Translations under genes and position numbers: made by a program
From: Nitrospirota bacterium
GTDB taxonomy: Bacteria > Nitrospinota > Nitrospinia > Nitrospinales > Nitrospinaceae
Assembly: GCA_030600405.1 (NCBI GenBank)
Contig: JAUVMD010000009.1
Span: forward strand, 1-11,366
Direction: 5' to 3'
DNA: 11,366 bases
The notes under the pieces: model-generated
Database searches by the model: none
Told to the model about the DNA's origin: nothing
Seen by the model: only the letters and a program-made list of their open reading frames with translations
Shown: one piece after another, positions 5,730-11,366 of the stretch
Position numbering within the stretch: the stretch's first letter is position 1
Layout: each line of letters starts with the position of its first letter

Positions 5730-7298
5730 ATGGATGCGATATCGGAAAATCAATTAAAATTACCTCGACTGGAGGATTTGCGCCCAGAGCATCTGATCAA
5801 CAAAACCATATTCATCCGAGTCGATTTCAATGTTCCCCTCATATCGACTCCCAAAGGTTATCGTGTCGGCGATGACACCCGCATCCGGCGGTTCCTGGAC
5901 CTGACGTTTAAAAGAATTCATGAATTGACCGAAGGCAATTGCCGGATCATCATCGGCTCCCATTTGGGCCGTCCCCATAAGAAACTGGATCGCCATGGCT
6001 GGGACGGAATTTTCAATATTCAATTTGTTTGTTCTCATTTCGACACGCTGATCCGCGAACTGCACGGCGACACCTACACCATTTTTCCGCCGGAAATTAC
6101 CGACTCCAACTTTAAAAATTCCCTGGAAATTTGTTTCAAACATCAGCTCCCTGCGGGAGGAATCAAGTTTTTACCCAACCTCCGGTACCTGTTGGACCCC
6201 CGCAACCCGGATACCTACCGTCAGGAATTCATTGAGGAATTGGGAAAGATTTCTGATGTGTTTATCAATTGCGCTTTTGGGTGTAGTCACCGGGTCACCA
6301 AAAGTATCAAGTTGCTCCCTCAGATCATGCGTAAGGCAGGTAAGTTGGCTGTTGCAGGAACCCTGCTTCATGAAGAGATTATCCAGTTGGGACAATTTGG
6401 GAAGCGTGTGCTCGACCATCCGGAACAAACTGCCCTGATTGCCGGGGGAGCCAAAATTGCAGACAAACTCGGTATATTAAAGCAGTTTGTAGAGTCAAAA
6501 ATCAAGCTAATCTTTATCGGCGGCCGAATGGTGAACGCTTTTCTGCTGGCCCTGAAACTGAAGAAGGTCATTGATTCCCTGAGCCTGAAACACATTCCCG
6601 CCAAAATGTATGAATCTAAATGTGAGGAGGAATGTCAGGAATTACTCAATGAAGTCAAGCTCGCGCATGAAATCATGACCTTGGCACAGAAGAATAACGT
6701 CCAAATTATTTTTCCCGATGATTATAAGATTACCAAGGACTATTTTGAAACAGATTATGTCATACAATCGGAGCCTGATTTTTCACAGGATTTTCAACTG
6801 GATTTGGGACCGAAAACTATTGTTAATTTTGCCAAGAATATTTTGCAAAAAGGAAAGATCAAGCAGGTCTTCTGGAATGGGCCTTTGGGAGCCTATGATC
6901 ATCCCAATTGCGATCATTACGCGGAAGGCTCGGTCAAGCTGGCTCAGGTTTTGTTTGCGGCGGCGATTGCAGATCAGGACCTTTCCGTGGTCATTGGCGG
7001 GGGAGATTCTGCGGCTATTCTAAATAAAATCAGCATTGATGAGCTTAAACACTTGATTCGCAAACAAGTGGTCCTGCAGTTGAATCGATCGGTCAACCCG
7101 GAATTAATCTCTATCGATTTCAATGTTGACGATACATATACCCTCTTCAATTATTTTTCTTCCAACTTCTTCGTTTCCACGGGTGGTGGCGCCGCTCTTG
7201 AATTTTTGGAGGGATTCTTAAAAGATGAGGGAAAATCTCCGATTGAATCCTATCTTCCGGGAACTGCTATTCTGCTGGAATTGACTTCACCCAAATGA
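5730..7298 (+). CDS. Phosphoglycerate kinase-like protein, long divergent form
   Basis: PGK transfers phosphate between 1,3-bisphosphoglycerate and ADP in glycolysis or carbon fixation. Both domains are recognisable: RVDFNVP at residues 30-36, DDTRIRR (48-54), SHLGRP (77-82), NLRYL (150-154), HR at 187-188, GGAKIADKLGIL (239-250), FWNGPLGAYD (381-390), IGGGDSAA (422-429) and STGGGAALEFLEG (483-495). The Asp, Asn and Arg residues that bind 3-phosphoglycerate appear kept. It is 522 aa against the usual 390-420: extra residues lie at the N-terminus, between GGGDS and STGGG (roughly 30-40 more), and between LEG and the final LPG. NDAFGTAHR of typical PGKs reads NCAFGCSHR, and the nucleotide-side MGVFE is LGAYD. 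It may be an active but diverged PGK or a paralogue with another substrate. Its stop overlaps the next gene's start (ATGA). Confidence 0.88.
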   Translation: MDAISENQLKLPRLEDLRPEHLINKTIFIRVDFNVPLISTPKGYRVGDDTRIRRFLDLTFKRIHELTEGNCRIIIGSHLGRPHKKLDRHGWDGIFNIQFVCSHFDTLIRELHGDTYTIFPPEITDSNFKNSLEICFKHQLPAGGIKFLPNLRYLLDPRNPDTYRQEFIEELGKISDVFINCAFGCSHRVTKSIKLLPQIMRKAGKLAVAGTLLHEEIIQLGQFGKRVLDHPEQTALIAGGAKIADKLGILKQFVESKIKLIFIGGRMVNAFLLALKLKKVIDSLSLKHIPAKMYESKCEEECQELLNEVKLAHEIMTLAQKNNVQIIFPDDYKITKDYFETDYVIQSEPDFSQDFQLDLGPKTIVNFAKNILQKGKIKQVFWNGPLGAYDHPNCDHYAEGSVKLAQVLFAAAIADQDLSVVIGGGDSAAILNKISIDELKHLIRKQVVLQLNRSVNPELISIDFNVDDTYTLFNYFSSNFFVSTGGGAALEFLEGFLKDEGKSPIESYLPGTAILLELTSPK

Positions 7299-7993
7299 AT
7301 ATTCCAAAGCCCGATATCAATACCAAGCGGATTAAATCCCGCGAGGCAATGATTCAATATAAAAAATCATTGGCCGAAAAAAAATCCTGGGATGGAGACG
7401 CGCCTATGGGGGAAGGCCCATTGAACAGGGATGGAATGCCTAAAATTCCTCCTGGCCAAAGGAGTACCGGCAAATGGCCGGTTCTGGACCTAGGGGTTCA
7501 ACCGAAAATCCCGCTGGACGCCTGGACCCTGACCCTTTCCGGTCTGGTCCAAAAACCTGCGATGTTCAGTTGGAAGCAGTTCATGAACTTTCCCCAAGTC
7601 GAGGATATTTCCGATTTCCATTGCGTCACCACCTGGAGCCGGCTGGACAACCATTGGGTGGGCGTTCGCTTTTCGGACATCGTTAACCACTGTCAGCTTA
7701 AACCGGAAGCCAAGTTCGTTTATATCAAGGCCTACGACGGTTATTCGACCAACCTGCCTTTGGAAGAAGCCATGAAGTATGATGTTTTGCTGGTCCATCA
7801 GTGGGAAGGCAAACCGCTCGAGAAAGAACATGGCGGCCCGGTGCGTATGATCGCTCCTCAACTATACGCGTGGAAGGGAACCAAATGGATCGGCGAAATC
7901 GTCTTCCGCAAAGAGGACGAACTGGGCTTCTGGGAACAGCGCGGCTACTCCAACTCTGCCGAACCCTGGCTCGAAGAGCGATATTCCAGATAA
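7295..7993 (+). CDS. Sulfite oxidase-like molybdopterin-binding oxidoreductase (cytoplasmic type)
   Basis: This 232-aa protein is a single oxidoreductase molybdopterin-binding domain (PF00174 type) of the YuiH/COG2041 sulfite-oxidase-like group. The Mo-ligand cysteine is Cys110 in DFHCVTTWS. Other family marks are WTLTLSGLV (77-85), WVGVRFSDIV (121-130), AYDGYSTNLPLEEA (146-159), GGPVRMIAPQLYAWKGTKWI (180-199), and the ending GFWEQRGYSN plus PWLEERYS. No twin-arginine or Sec signal is present, so it should be cytoplasmic, unlike MsrP (YedY). The N-terminal 60 residues (GPLNRDGMPKIPPGQ) match this cytoplasmic subgroup. The physiological substrate of the group is not known to me. Its ATG lies inside the stop of the PGK-like gene, so translation is coupled. 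It ends 17 bases before the convergent LRR gene, with no visible terminator. Confidence 0.93.
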   Translation: MNIPKPDINTKRIKSREAMIQYKKSLAEKKSWDGDAPMGEGPLNRDGMPKIPPGQRSTGKWPVLDLGVQPKIPLDAWTLTLSGLVQKPAMFSWKQFMNFPQVEDISDFHCVTTWSRLDNHWVGVRFSDIVNHCQLKPEAKFVYIKAYDGYSTNLPLEEAMKYDVLLVHQWEGKPLEKEHGGPVRMIAPQLYAWKGTKWIGEIVFRKEDELGFWEQRGYSNSAEPWLEERYSR

Positions 7994-8010
7994 TATTCCT
8001 TGAAGTCCTA

Positions 8011-8742
8011 CTAAGTCAACCTGAGCGTTTTGAGTTTGGAGAGGCCTTCGGACTTGAGGAGAGCGTCCACCCCTTGATCGCCGATGAAGGTATCGAACAT
8101 TAAAAGTGTTTCGATATTGAGGAGGGTTTTCGTATTCGCCAAAGCCAGCGCCGCATCGACGCGCAGGACATTGCGTGCCAGATTGAGATGCTTCAGTTTT
8201 TTAAATACCTTGGACTTAGCCAGGGTCTTGATTCCCTTATCGGTGATTTGTGTCCGATAGATGTTAAGCTTCCGAACGTGCATGAATCCCGGATTCGTGG
8301 CCATCGTTTTCAGAGCTGCATCGCCAATCGGGTTATCTTGCACAATGAAAACCTGAATTTTTTTGAAGGGTCCCTGGGCCAAAGCCATCCCGCCATCAGG
8401 ACCAATATGGTTGAACCTCACATCCATATGCACCAGATTGGGGATGAACGAGGCTTGTGATAAGGGAATGGTTCCCTTGTCGCCAATTTGGTTTTCTCCC
8501 AGATACAACCGCTTGAGTTTGACCAGCCGGTCCGAATTGACCAGATGCGGTATGCCCCGATGGGTAATTTTATTTTTAGAAAGATCCAGATTTTCGATGT
8601 CCTCCAGCTTATCCGCCATCATGAGAGCTTCCAAGCCTTCATCACCGATAAATCGGCCCTTCATCTCCAGAGAGTCCCCTTCCTCCGAGAGACATTCCGC
8701 CACAAGGCGGTTGATGTATTCCATTTTGGTGGGTGTGATCAT
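8011..8742 (-). CDS. Leucine-rich-repeat protein (ribonuclease-inhibitor type)
   Basis: This 243-aa protein is built almost entirely of LRRs with a period of about 27 residues. Strand segments are IENLDLSKN (49), LKRLYLGEN (76), LVHMDVRFN (103), IQVFIVQDN (129), VRKLNIYRT (156), LKHLNLARN (183), IETLLMFDT (210) and LKTLRLT (237). IGDxG and ITDKG turns between strands mark the RI type. Such folds bind proteins; the target is unknown. The protein stops inside the strand of the eighth repeat without a C-terminal cap. No signal peptide is seen, although the gene upstream encodes an exported protein. The ATG at 8742 overlaps the upstream TGA (ATGA) and has no ribosome-binding site, only nine A, so expression must depend on coupling to, or fusion with, the upstream SUMF1-fold gene. 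Confidence 0.9.
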   Translation of the reverse strand: MITPTKMEYINRLVAECLSEEGDSLEMKGRFIGDEGLEALMMADKLEDIENLDLSKNKITHRGIPHLVNSDRLVKLKRLYLGENQIGDKGTIPLSQASFIPNLVHMDVRFNHIGPDGGMALAQGPFKKIQVFIVQDNPIGDAALKTMATNPGFMHVRKLNIYRTQITDKGIKTLAKSKVFKKLKHLNLARNVLRVDAALALANTKTLLNIETLLMFDTFIGDQGVDALLKSEGLSKLKTLRLT

Positions 8743-8751
8743 TTTTTTTTA
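8739..8751 (-). other. A9 run at SUMF1-fold/LRR stop-start overlap (possible slip site)
   Basis: On the minus strand the SUMF1-fold gene ends CTT AAA AAA AAA TGA, and the LRR gene starts at the ATG formed by the last A and the TG. In frame this gives the A_AAA_AAA heptamer. A -1 ribosomal slip, or one extra A from transcriptional slippage, would read AAA ATG ATC and join the two proteins. The sequence layout is seen; slippage itself is inference. Confidence 0.4.
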
Positions 8752-9506
8752 AGATTGATGGCACAGCGAAAACCGATATCACTGTAGCTTCTTGAAAAAG
8801 GATAACTCCAGTCCCGGTATCCGGACTTCATCGCCTTGACGCTGTCCGACCAGGCACCGCCCCGCCGGACCCTCATCACCCCTCGGGAAGGTCCTCTGGG
8901 ATTATAAAGCGGTTCCAAAAAATAATACTGGGGTGAGTACCAGTCTGTAACCCATTCCCAGACATTGCCTCCCATATCATAAATTCCAAATTTATTAGGA
9001 GGATAACTACCGACCGGGCTGGCCTTGTCTTTCAATTCCAGCCCACCGCGGGCCAGCTTTTTCCCCGGATCAAAGTCCGGGCCCCAGGGAAACTCACATC
9101 CACTGGCGGCCCCGGCGGCCTTTTCCCATTGGGCTTCGCTGGGAAGGGCTTTACCGATCAAATGACAGTAGTCCGCCGCTTCGTACCAGGTGATTTTAGT
9201 AACCGGACAATTATCGCAGTGAGAGGACATACTCCGCCGCAATTTATGATCGGGCATAATCTTTTCAAGGCGCCTATTGGTGACTTCATGAATATCAATC
9301 ATAAACGCATCGAGGTACACCGGATGCGCCGGGGCTCCGTGCTCCGGTCCCAATGAATCACAACCTCTTTGAAATTTTCCTGCAGAAATCAAGACCATGT
9401 TCCGACCCACCTCATCACCCACAGAAGATCGGGTAGATTCTTGTGGAGCCGCAACGGGAACAGCGCCAAATATCGTTATCAGCAGAACCGCTAGTAGTTT
9501 TTGCAT
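8739..9506 (-). CDS. Exported SUMF1/FGE-fold protein lacking catalytic cysteines (copy 2)
   Basis: Starting at ATG 9506 this is 255 aa; an in-frame TTG at 9521 would add five residues (MNVPS). I prefer the ATG because MQKLLAVLLITIFGAVPVAA is then a normal Sec signal peptide with likely cleavage near VAA/PQ. The SUMF1 domain shows MVLISAGKFQRG (37-48), FMIDIHEV (68-75), HCDNCPVTKITWYEAADYC (96-114), ALPSEAQWEKAAG (120-132), FGIYDMGGNVWEWVTDWY (173-190), RRGGAWSDS (214-222) and IGFRCAI (244-250). After RRGGAW there are no cysteines at the places where FGE has its catalytic pair, so it is probably not a formylglycine synthase. Cys97 and Cys100 form a CxxC that could be a disulfide. It follows metF by 24 bases and its stop overlaps the LRR gene, so the three look like one transcript. 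It is a diverged paralogue of the 2611-3372 gene. Confidence 0.88.
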   Translation of the reverse strand: MQKLLAVLLITIFGAVPVAAPQESTRSSVGDEVGRNMVLISAGKFQRGCDSLGPEHGAPAHPVYLDAFMIDIHEVTNRRLEKIMPDHKLRRSMSSHCDNCPVTKITWYEAADYCHLIGKALPSEAQWEKAAGAASGCEFPWGPDFDPGKKLARGGLELKDKASPVGSYPPNKFGIYDMGGNVWEWVTDWYSPQYYFLEPLYNPRGPSRGVMRVRRGGAWSDSVKAMKSGYRDWSYPFSRSYSDIGFRCAINLKKK

Positions 9507-9530
9507 AGACGGGACATTCAAACCCGAGGG

Positions 9531-10415
9531 TTAATCGCCGGTTTGATCGGTCAGTTTTTTCAAGCTCTCCAGAATTTTCAAGGTGGCGTTCGACCGATTC
9601 AAAGTATAAAAATGGATACCGGGAGCCCCCTCCTGAAGCAGGTGCTCGCACTGTTCGGCGGCATGATCGATGCCTAACTGCCGGACCGTTTCCGGATCGT
9701 CCTGAACCGCTTCCAACCGCTCCATAAGCAAAGCTGGAATGGTGGAACCGCACATTTTGGTAAACCGTTGGACCTGTTTGACATTCAAAATGGGCATGAT
9801 CCCGGGAATGATCGGGATCTGAATACCAAGGTTTTGCGCCCGGTCGATAAAATCAAAATAATAACGGTTGTCGAAAAATAATTGGGTCACGATAAAATCC
9901 GCGCCGGCGTCCACTTTTCGTTTCAAATGGTCCAAATCCGCTTTTTTGTCCGGACATTCTATATGGCCCTCGGGATATCCCGCAACCCCAATACAGAAAT
10001 CGTAGTTCGCGCGGATGAATGCCACCAGTTCATTAGCATAAGCAAACCCATTCTCCGGTTTTTCGAATTTCTCCTGCCCCTGCGGCGGGTCGCCCCTCAA
10101 TGCCAGAACATTTTGAATGCCCTGTGCCTGCAGGGTATCCAGAATGGCAGCGATGTAATCCTTATCGCTTCCCACACAAGTCAAATGGGCCATCGATTCG
10201 AGACCGATTTCGTTTTTGATCCGGCCTACGAGGTCGATGGTTTTGGTTCGGGTACTGCCCCCGGCGCCGAAAGTCACGGAGACATAGGTGGGCTGGCAGG
10301 GCTTCAACTGCGTTATGGTGGTGAACAATTTGTCGAACCCCTCATTGTCCTTGGGAGGAAAAAATTCAAAAGAGAACGAGGGGCGCACTTTTTCTAAAAT
10401 AGCCTTGATTTTCAT
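9531..10415 (-). CDS. metF: Methylenetetrahydrofolate reductase (MetF)
   Basis: MetF reduces 5,10-methylene-THF to 5-methyl-THF with FAD, supplying methyl groups for methionine synthesis. The 294-aa length fits bacterial MetF (about 290-300). Visible motifs are SFEFFPPK (residues 15-22) with the proton-donor Glu17, YVSVTFGAGGSTR (44-56), LALRGDPP (104-111) with flavin-tuning Asp109, VAGYPEGH (144-151), and FIVTQLFFDN (174-183) with the folate-binding Gln178. IPIIPGIMPI and HFYTLNR near the C-terminus complete the family pattern. It is cytosolic. A TGATATACT extended -10 on the minus strand sits just ahead of the ATG, and there is no ribosome-binding site, which may mean a nearly leaderless mRNA. 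It is the first gene of a probable metF, SUMF1-fold, LRR transcript. No S-box or other methionine riboswitch is visible in the 85 bases upstream. Confidence 0.96.
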   Translation of the reverse strand: MKIKAILEKVRPSFSFEFFPPKDNEGFDKLFTTITQLKPCQPTYVSVTFGAGGSTRTKTIDLVGRIKNEIGLESMAHLTCVGSDKDYIAAILDTLQAQGIQNVLALRGDPPQGQEKFEKPENGFAYANELVAFIRANYDFCIGVAGYPEGHIECPDKKADLDHLKRKVDAGADFIVTQLFFDNRYYFDFIDRAQNLGIQIPIIPGIMPILNVKQVQRFTKMCGSTIPALLMERLEAVQDDPETVRQLGIDHAAEQCEHLLQEGAPGIHFYTLNRSNATLKILESLKKLTDQTGD

Positions 10416-10424
10416 AAGGTTATC

Positions 10425-10433
10425 AGTATATCA
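10425..10433 (-). promoter_or_regulatory. Extended -10 element before metF
   Basis: The minus strand reads TG-A-TATACT, a near-consensus extended -10; a hexamer 17 bases upstream (TTTTCC) is a weak -35. A start about seven bases downstream would fall within a few bases of the metF ATG at 10415, giving a leader too short for a ribosome-binding site. Confidence 0.4.
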
Positions 10434-10500
10434 CAAAGGAAGCAGGAGGAAAAAAGGGGAGCCGGGAAATTATCTTTAAAAGGTGGGAAAGCGGAAGGAT

Positions 10501-10995
10501 CTAATAAATATCAAACTTTTTCAAATAGCTCAGGAAGGAAACGACATTGACCAATTCGACGGGTTCTTCATCAAGGGCTTTTTGTGCATCTTCGGAAAAA
10601 TATCCGGTGGTGATTACAATTCCTCGTGCGGCACCCTCACCTTTAACGCTATCAATAAAACCCTTAACTTTAAAAAGATCGACTAGCATATTCGGAGGTT
10701 CAAAAATACATAAGGCCAAATATTTGCCACCGACCACTGGCGTTTCATCCAGCATATCGATTTCCAGTTCCTGATCGTTGGCCCAGATAGAATGCTTGTA
10801 CTCGAGATTGAATTTTCCGAGAAACTCCAAACACTTTTCTTTAAACGCTTCGCGGTCTAACAGGTAAACGGGTTTGTCGTCGGGATTGTCGAAGTAAATT
10901 TGTTCCTGAGGAGGGTGCGGGGAGACGTTCTTTAAAAGGAGGATCAGGACGATCCCAATGGTGAAGGCAATAAATGCGATAATGAAGAGACCCAC
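10501..10995 (-). CDS. Membrane-anchored protein with degenerate Mrr-type nuclease fold
   Basis: The 164-aa protein starts at GTG 10995, immediately after the upstream TAA. Residues 1-22 are a single hydrophobic helix (MGLFIIAFIAFTIGIVLILLL), so the rest is tethered to the membrane. Residues 47-163 resemble the restriction-endonuclease-like domain of Mrr/DUF2034 membrane proteins: a helix with EFLGKFNLEYK, a strand QELEIDMLDETPVVGGKYLAL, then VKGFIDSVKGEGAARGIVITTGYFSEDAQKAL and a final helix. The G-A-x-R-G-I-V-I-T-T-G-x-F-S-x-x-A stretch is the clearest match. The catalytic (E/Q)xK on the second core strand is replaced by LCIFEPP, so cleavage activity is unlikely and a binding role is more probable. 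It directly follows the small membrane protein in one operon. Fold assignment is moderately sure; function unknown. Confidence 0.78.
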   Translation of the reverse strand: MGLFIIAFIAFTIGIVLILLLKNVSPHPPQEQIYFDNPDDKPVYLLDREAFKEKCLEFLGKFNLEYKHSIWANDQELEIDMLDETPVVGGKYLALCIFEPPNMLVDLFKVKGFIDSVKGEGAARGIVITTGYFSEDAQKALDEEPVELVNVVSFLSYLKKFDIY

Positions 10996-11178
10996 TTACT
11001 TGATCATTTCATCGTAAACTTTATCTTTCTTATTATCTTTGATCAGGCGGTCGTGCTTAACCATTTGAACTATCGCCACCCAAAACAAGAACGCCACAAC
11101 TCCCAGCATGGCACCAATTGGCATATTGTCGGGTTTCAAGGCAATGATAAGAAAATTCTCGAGTCCTGAGTTTTCCAT
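10996..11178 (-). CDS. Small single-helix membrane protein with DNMPI motif
   Basis: Two in-frame ATGs are possible, at 11184 (62 aa) and 11178 (60 aa). I favour 11178: the ribosome-binding AAAGGG touches the first ATG but sits six bases before the second. The protein has an N-terminal stretch with PDNMPIGAMLG, one transmembrane helix (about AMLGVVAFLFWVAIVQMV), and a charged end (KHDRLIKDNKKDKVYDEMIK). A DN(I/M)P motif directly ahead of one helix recalls small proteins beside quinol/cytochrome complexes of anaerobes and nitrite oxidisers, but this is from memory and weak. Its TAA abuts the GTG of the nuclease-fold gene, so the two are coupled. Complete and probably expressed; function unknown. 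Confidence 0.65.
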   Translation of the reverse strand: MENSGLENFLIIALKPDNMPIGAMLGVVAFLFWVAIVQMVKHDRLIKDNKKDKVYDEMIK

Positions 11179-11249
11179 TTTCATCCCTTTAAATTAAAAT
11201 CTTTCTGTTTTTACTCTACACTATTTTTGGTGCCGGCAACTATAAAACT

Positions 11250-11366
11250 CTATTCATCCTCGTCTTCTTCTTCCTCATCCCCGGACTCATCGCCGTCCTC
11301 TTCGTCATCATCACCGCCTCCACCCAGAGAAGCTTCAAAATCAACGCCCTCGGCAGTATTATAGGA
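11250..11366 (-). CDS. Acidic C-terminal end of a gene entering from outside the window
   Basis: Reverse-translating bases 11366-11250 gives 38 codons open to the window edge, then TAG. The text begins SYNTAEGVDFEASLGGGG, and the last 20 residues are all Asp, Glu, Gly or one Ser. Gly-rich then polyacidic tails are usually disordered. Too little is present to name the protein. It lies 71 bases upstream of the small membrane protein on the same strand and may belong to the same operon. The 71 bases between hold an 8-bp palindrome TGCCGGCA (11231-11238) but no terminator-like T-tract. Confidence 0.6.
   Translation of the reverse strand, partial: SYNTAEGVDFEASLGGGGDDDEEDGDESGDEEEEDEDE

Noticed and set aside
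9521..9532. Palindrome-like AACCCGAGGGTT between metF and the SUMF1-fold gene
   Set aside because: It overlaps the metF stop and leaves almost no loop; likely chance.
11231..11238. TGCCGGCA palindrome as terminator or operator
   Set aside because: Eight bases with no loop and no T-tract on either strand; not enough to support a function.
1..11366. CRISPR arrays, tRNA or rRNA genes, insertion sequences
   Set aside because: No regularly spaced direct repeats, tRNA-like ends, rRNA motifs, transposase genes or terminal inverted repeats were seen.

Overview
The window reads as a chromosomal segment of a Gram-negative bacterium with moderate GC content (by eye). Signs are an ftsE-ftsX pair, exported proteins with Sec-type signals, an RNase E/G-family gene and a folate-dependent MetF. 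The mix of an HmuY-like protein, SUMF1-fold (formylglycine-generating-enzyme-like) exported proteins, a leucine-rich-repeat protein and a cytoplasmic sulfite-oxidase-like molybdoenzyme fits a marine Nitrospinota or deltaproteobacterium-like lineage. That placement is inference from gene style only. I see no rRNA, tRNA, CRISPR array, IS element, phage gene or replication origin.

Layout. Bases 1-1031 (minus) hold the start of ftsX, cut by the window edge, behind a complete ftsE. Bases 1097-1723 (minus) encode an unrecognised 208-aa protein. A divergent promoter region (1724-1897) separates it from a plus-strand pair: an HmuY-like protein (1898-2614) overlapping by 4 bases a SUMF1-fold protein that probably starts at TTG 2611. 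Convergent to these, 3406-5511 (minus) is an RNase E/G gene split by one in-frame TAA at 5274-5272, with a repeat-built Arg/Gly-rich tail. Another divergent region (5512-5729) leads to a plus-strand pair: an unusually long phosphoglycerate-kinase-like protein (5730-7298) that overlaps by ATGA a sulfite-oxidase-like Mo-cofactor protein (7295-7993). Then, on the minus strand, come metF (10415-9531), a second exported SUMF1-fold protein (9506-8739) and an LRR protein (8742-8011) whose start codon overlaps the preceding stop behind a run of nine A. The right edge, also minus, holds a membrane-anchored degenerate Mrr-type nuclease fold, a small one-helix membrane protein, and the acidic C-terminus of a gene that enters from beyond the window.

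How the genes work together. FtsEX controls septal peptidoglycan hydrolysis, RNase E/G processes RNA, and MetF supplies methyl-THF; these are housekeeping functions. The other genes form short, tightly packed pairs. The two SUMF1-fold proteins lack the cysteines needed to make formylglycine, so they are probably binding or structural modules. One is paired with a putative heme-binding HmuY-like protein and the other with an LRR protein. No known multi-gene defence or biosynthetic system is evident. The most notable points are the interrupted RNase E/G gene, the A9 stop/start overlap that could fuse SUMF1 to LRR, the HmuY/SUMF1 pair with a four-cysteine segment, and the divergent PGK-like enzyme coupled to a molybdoenzyme.
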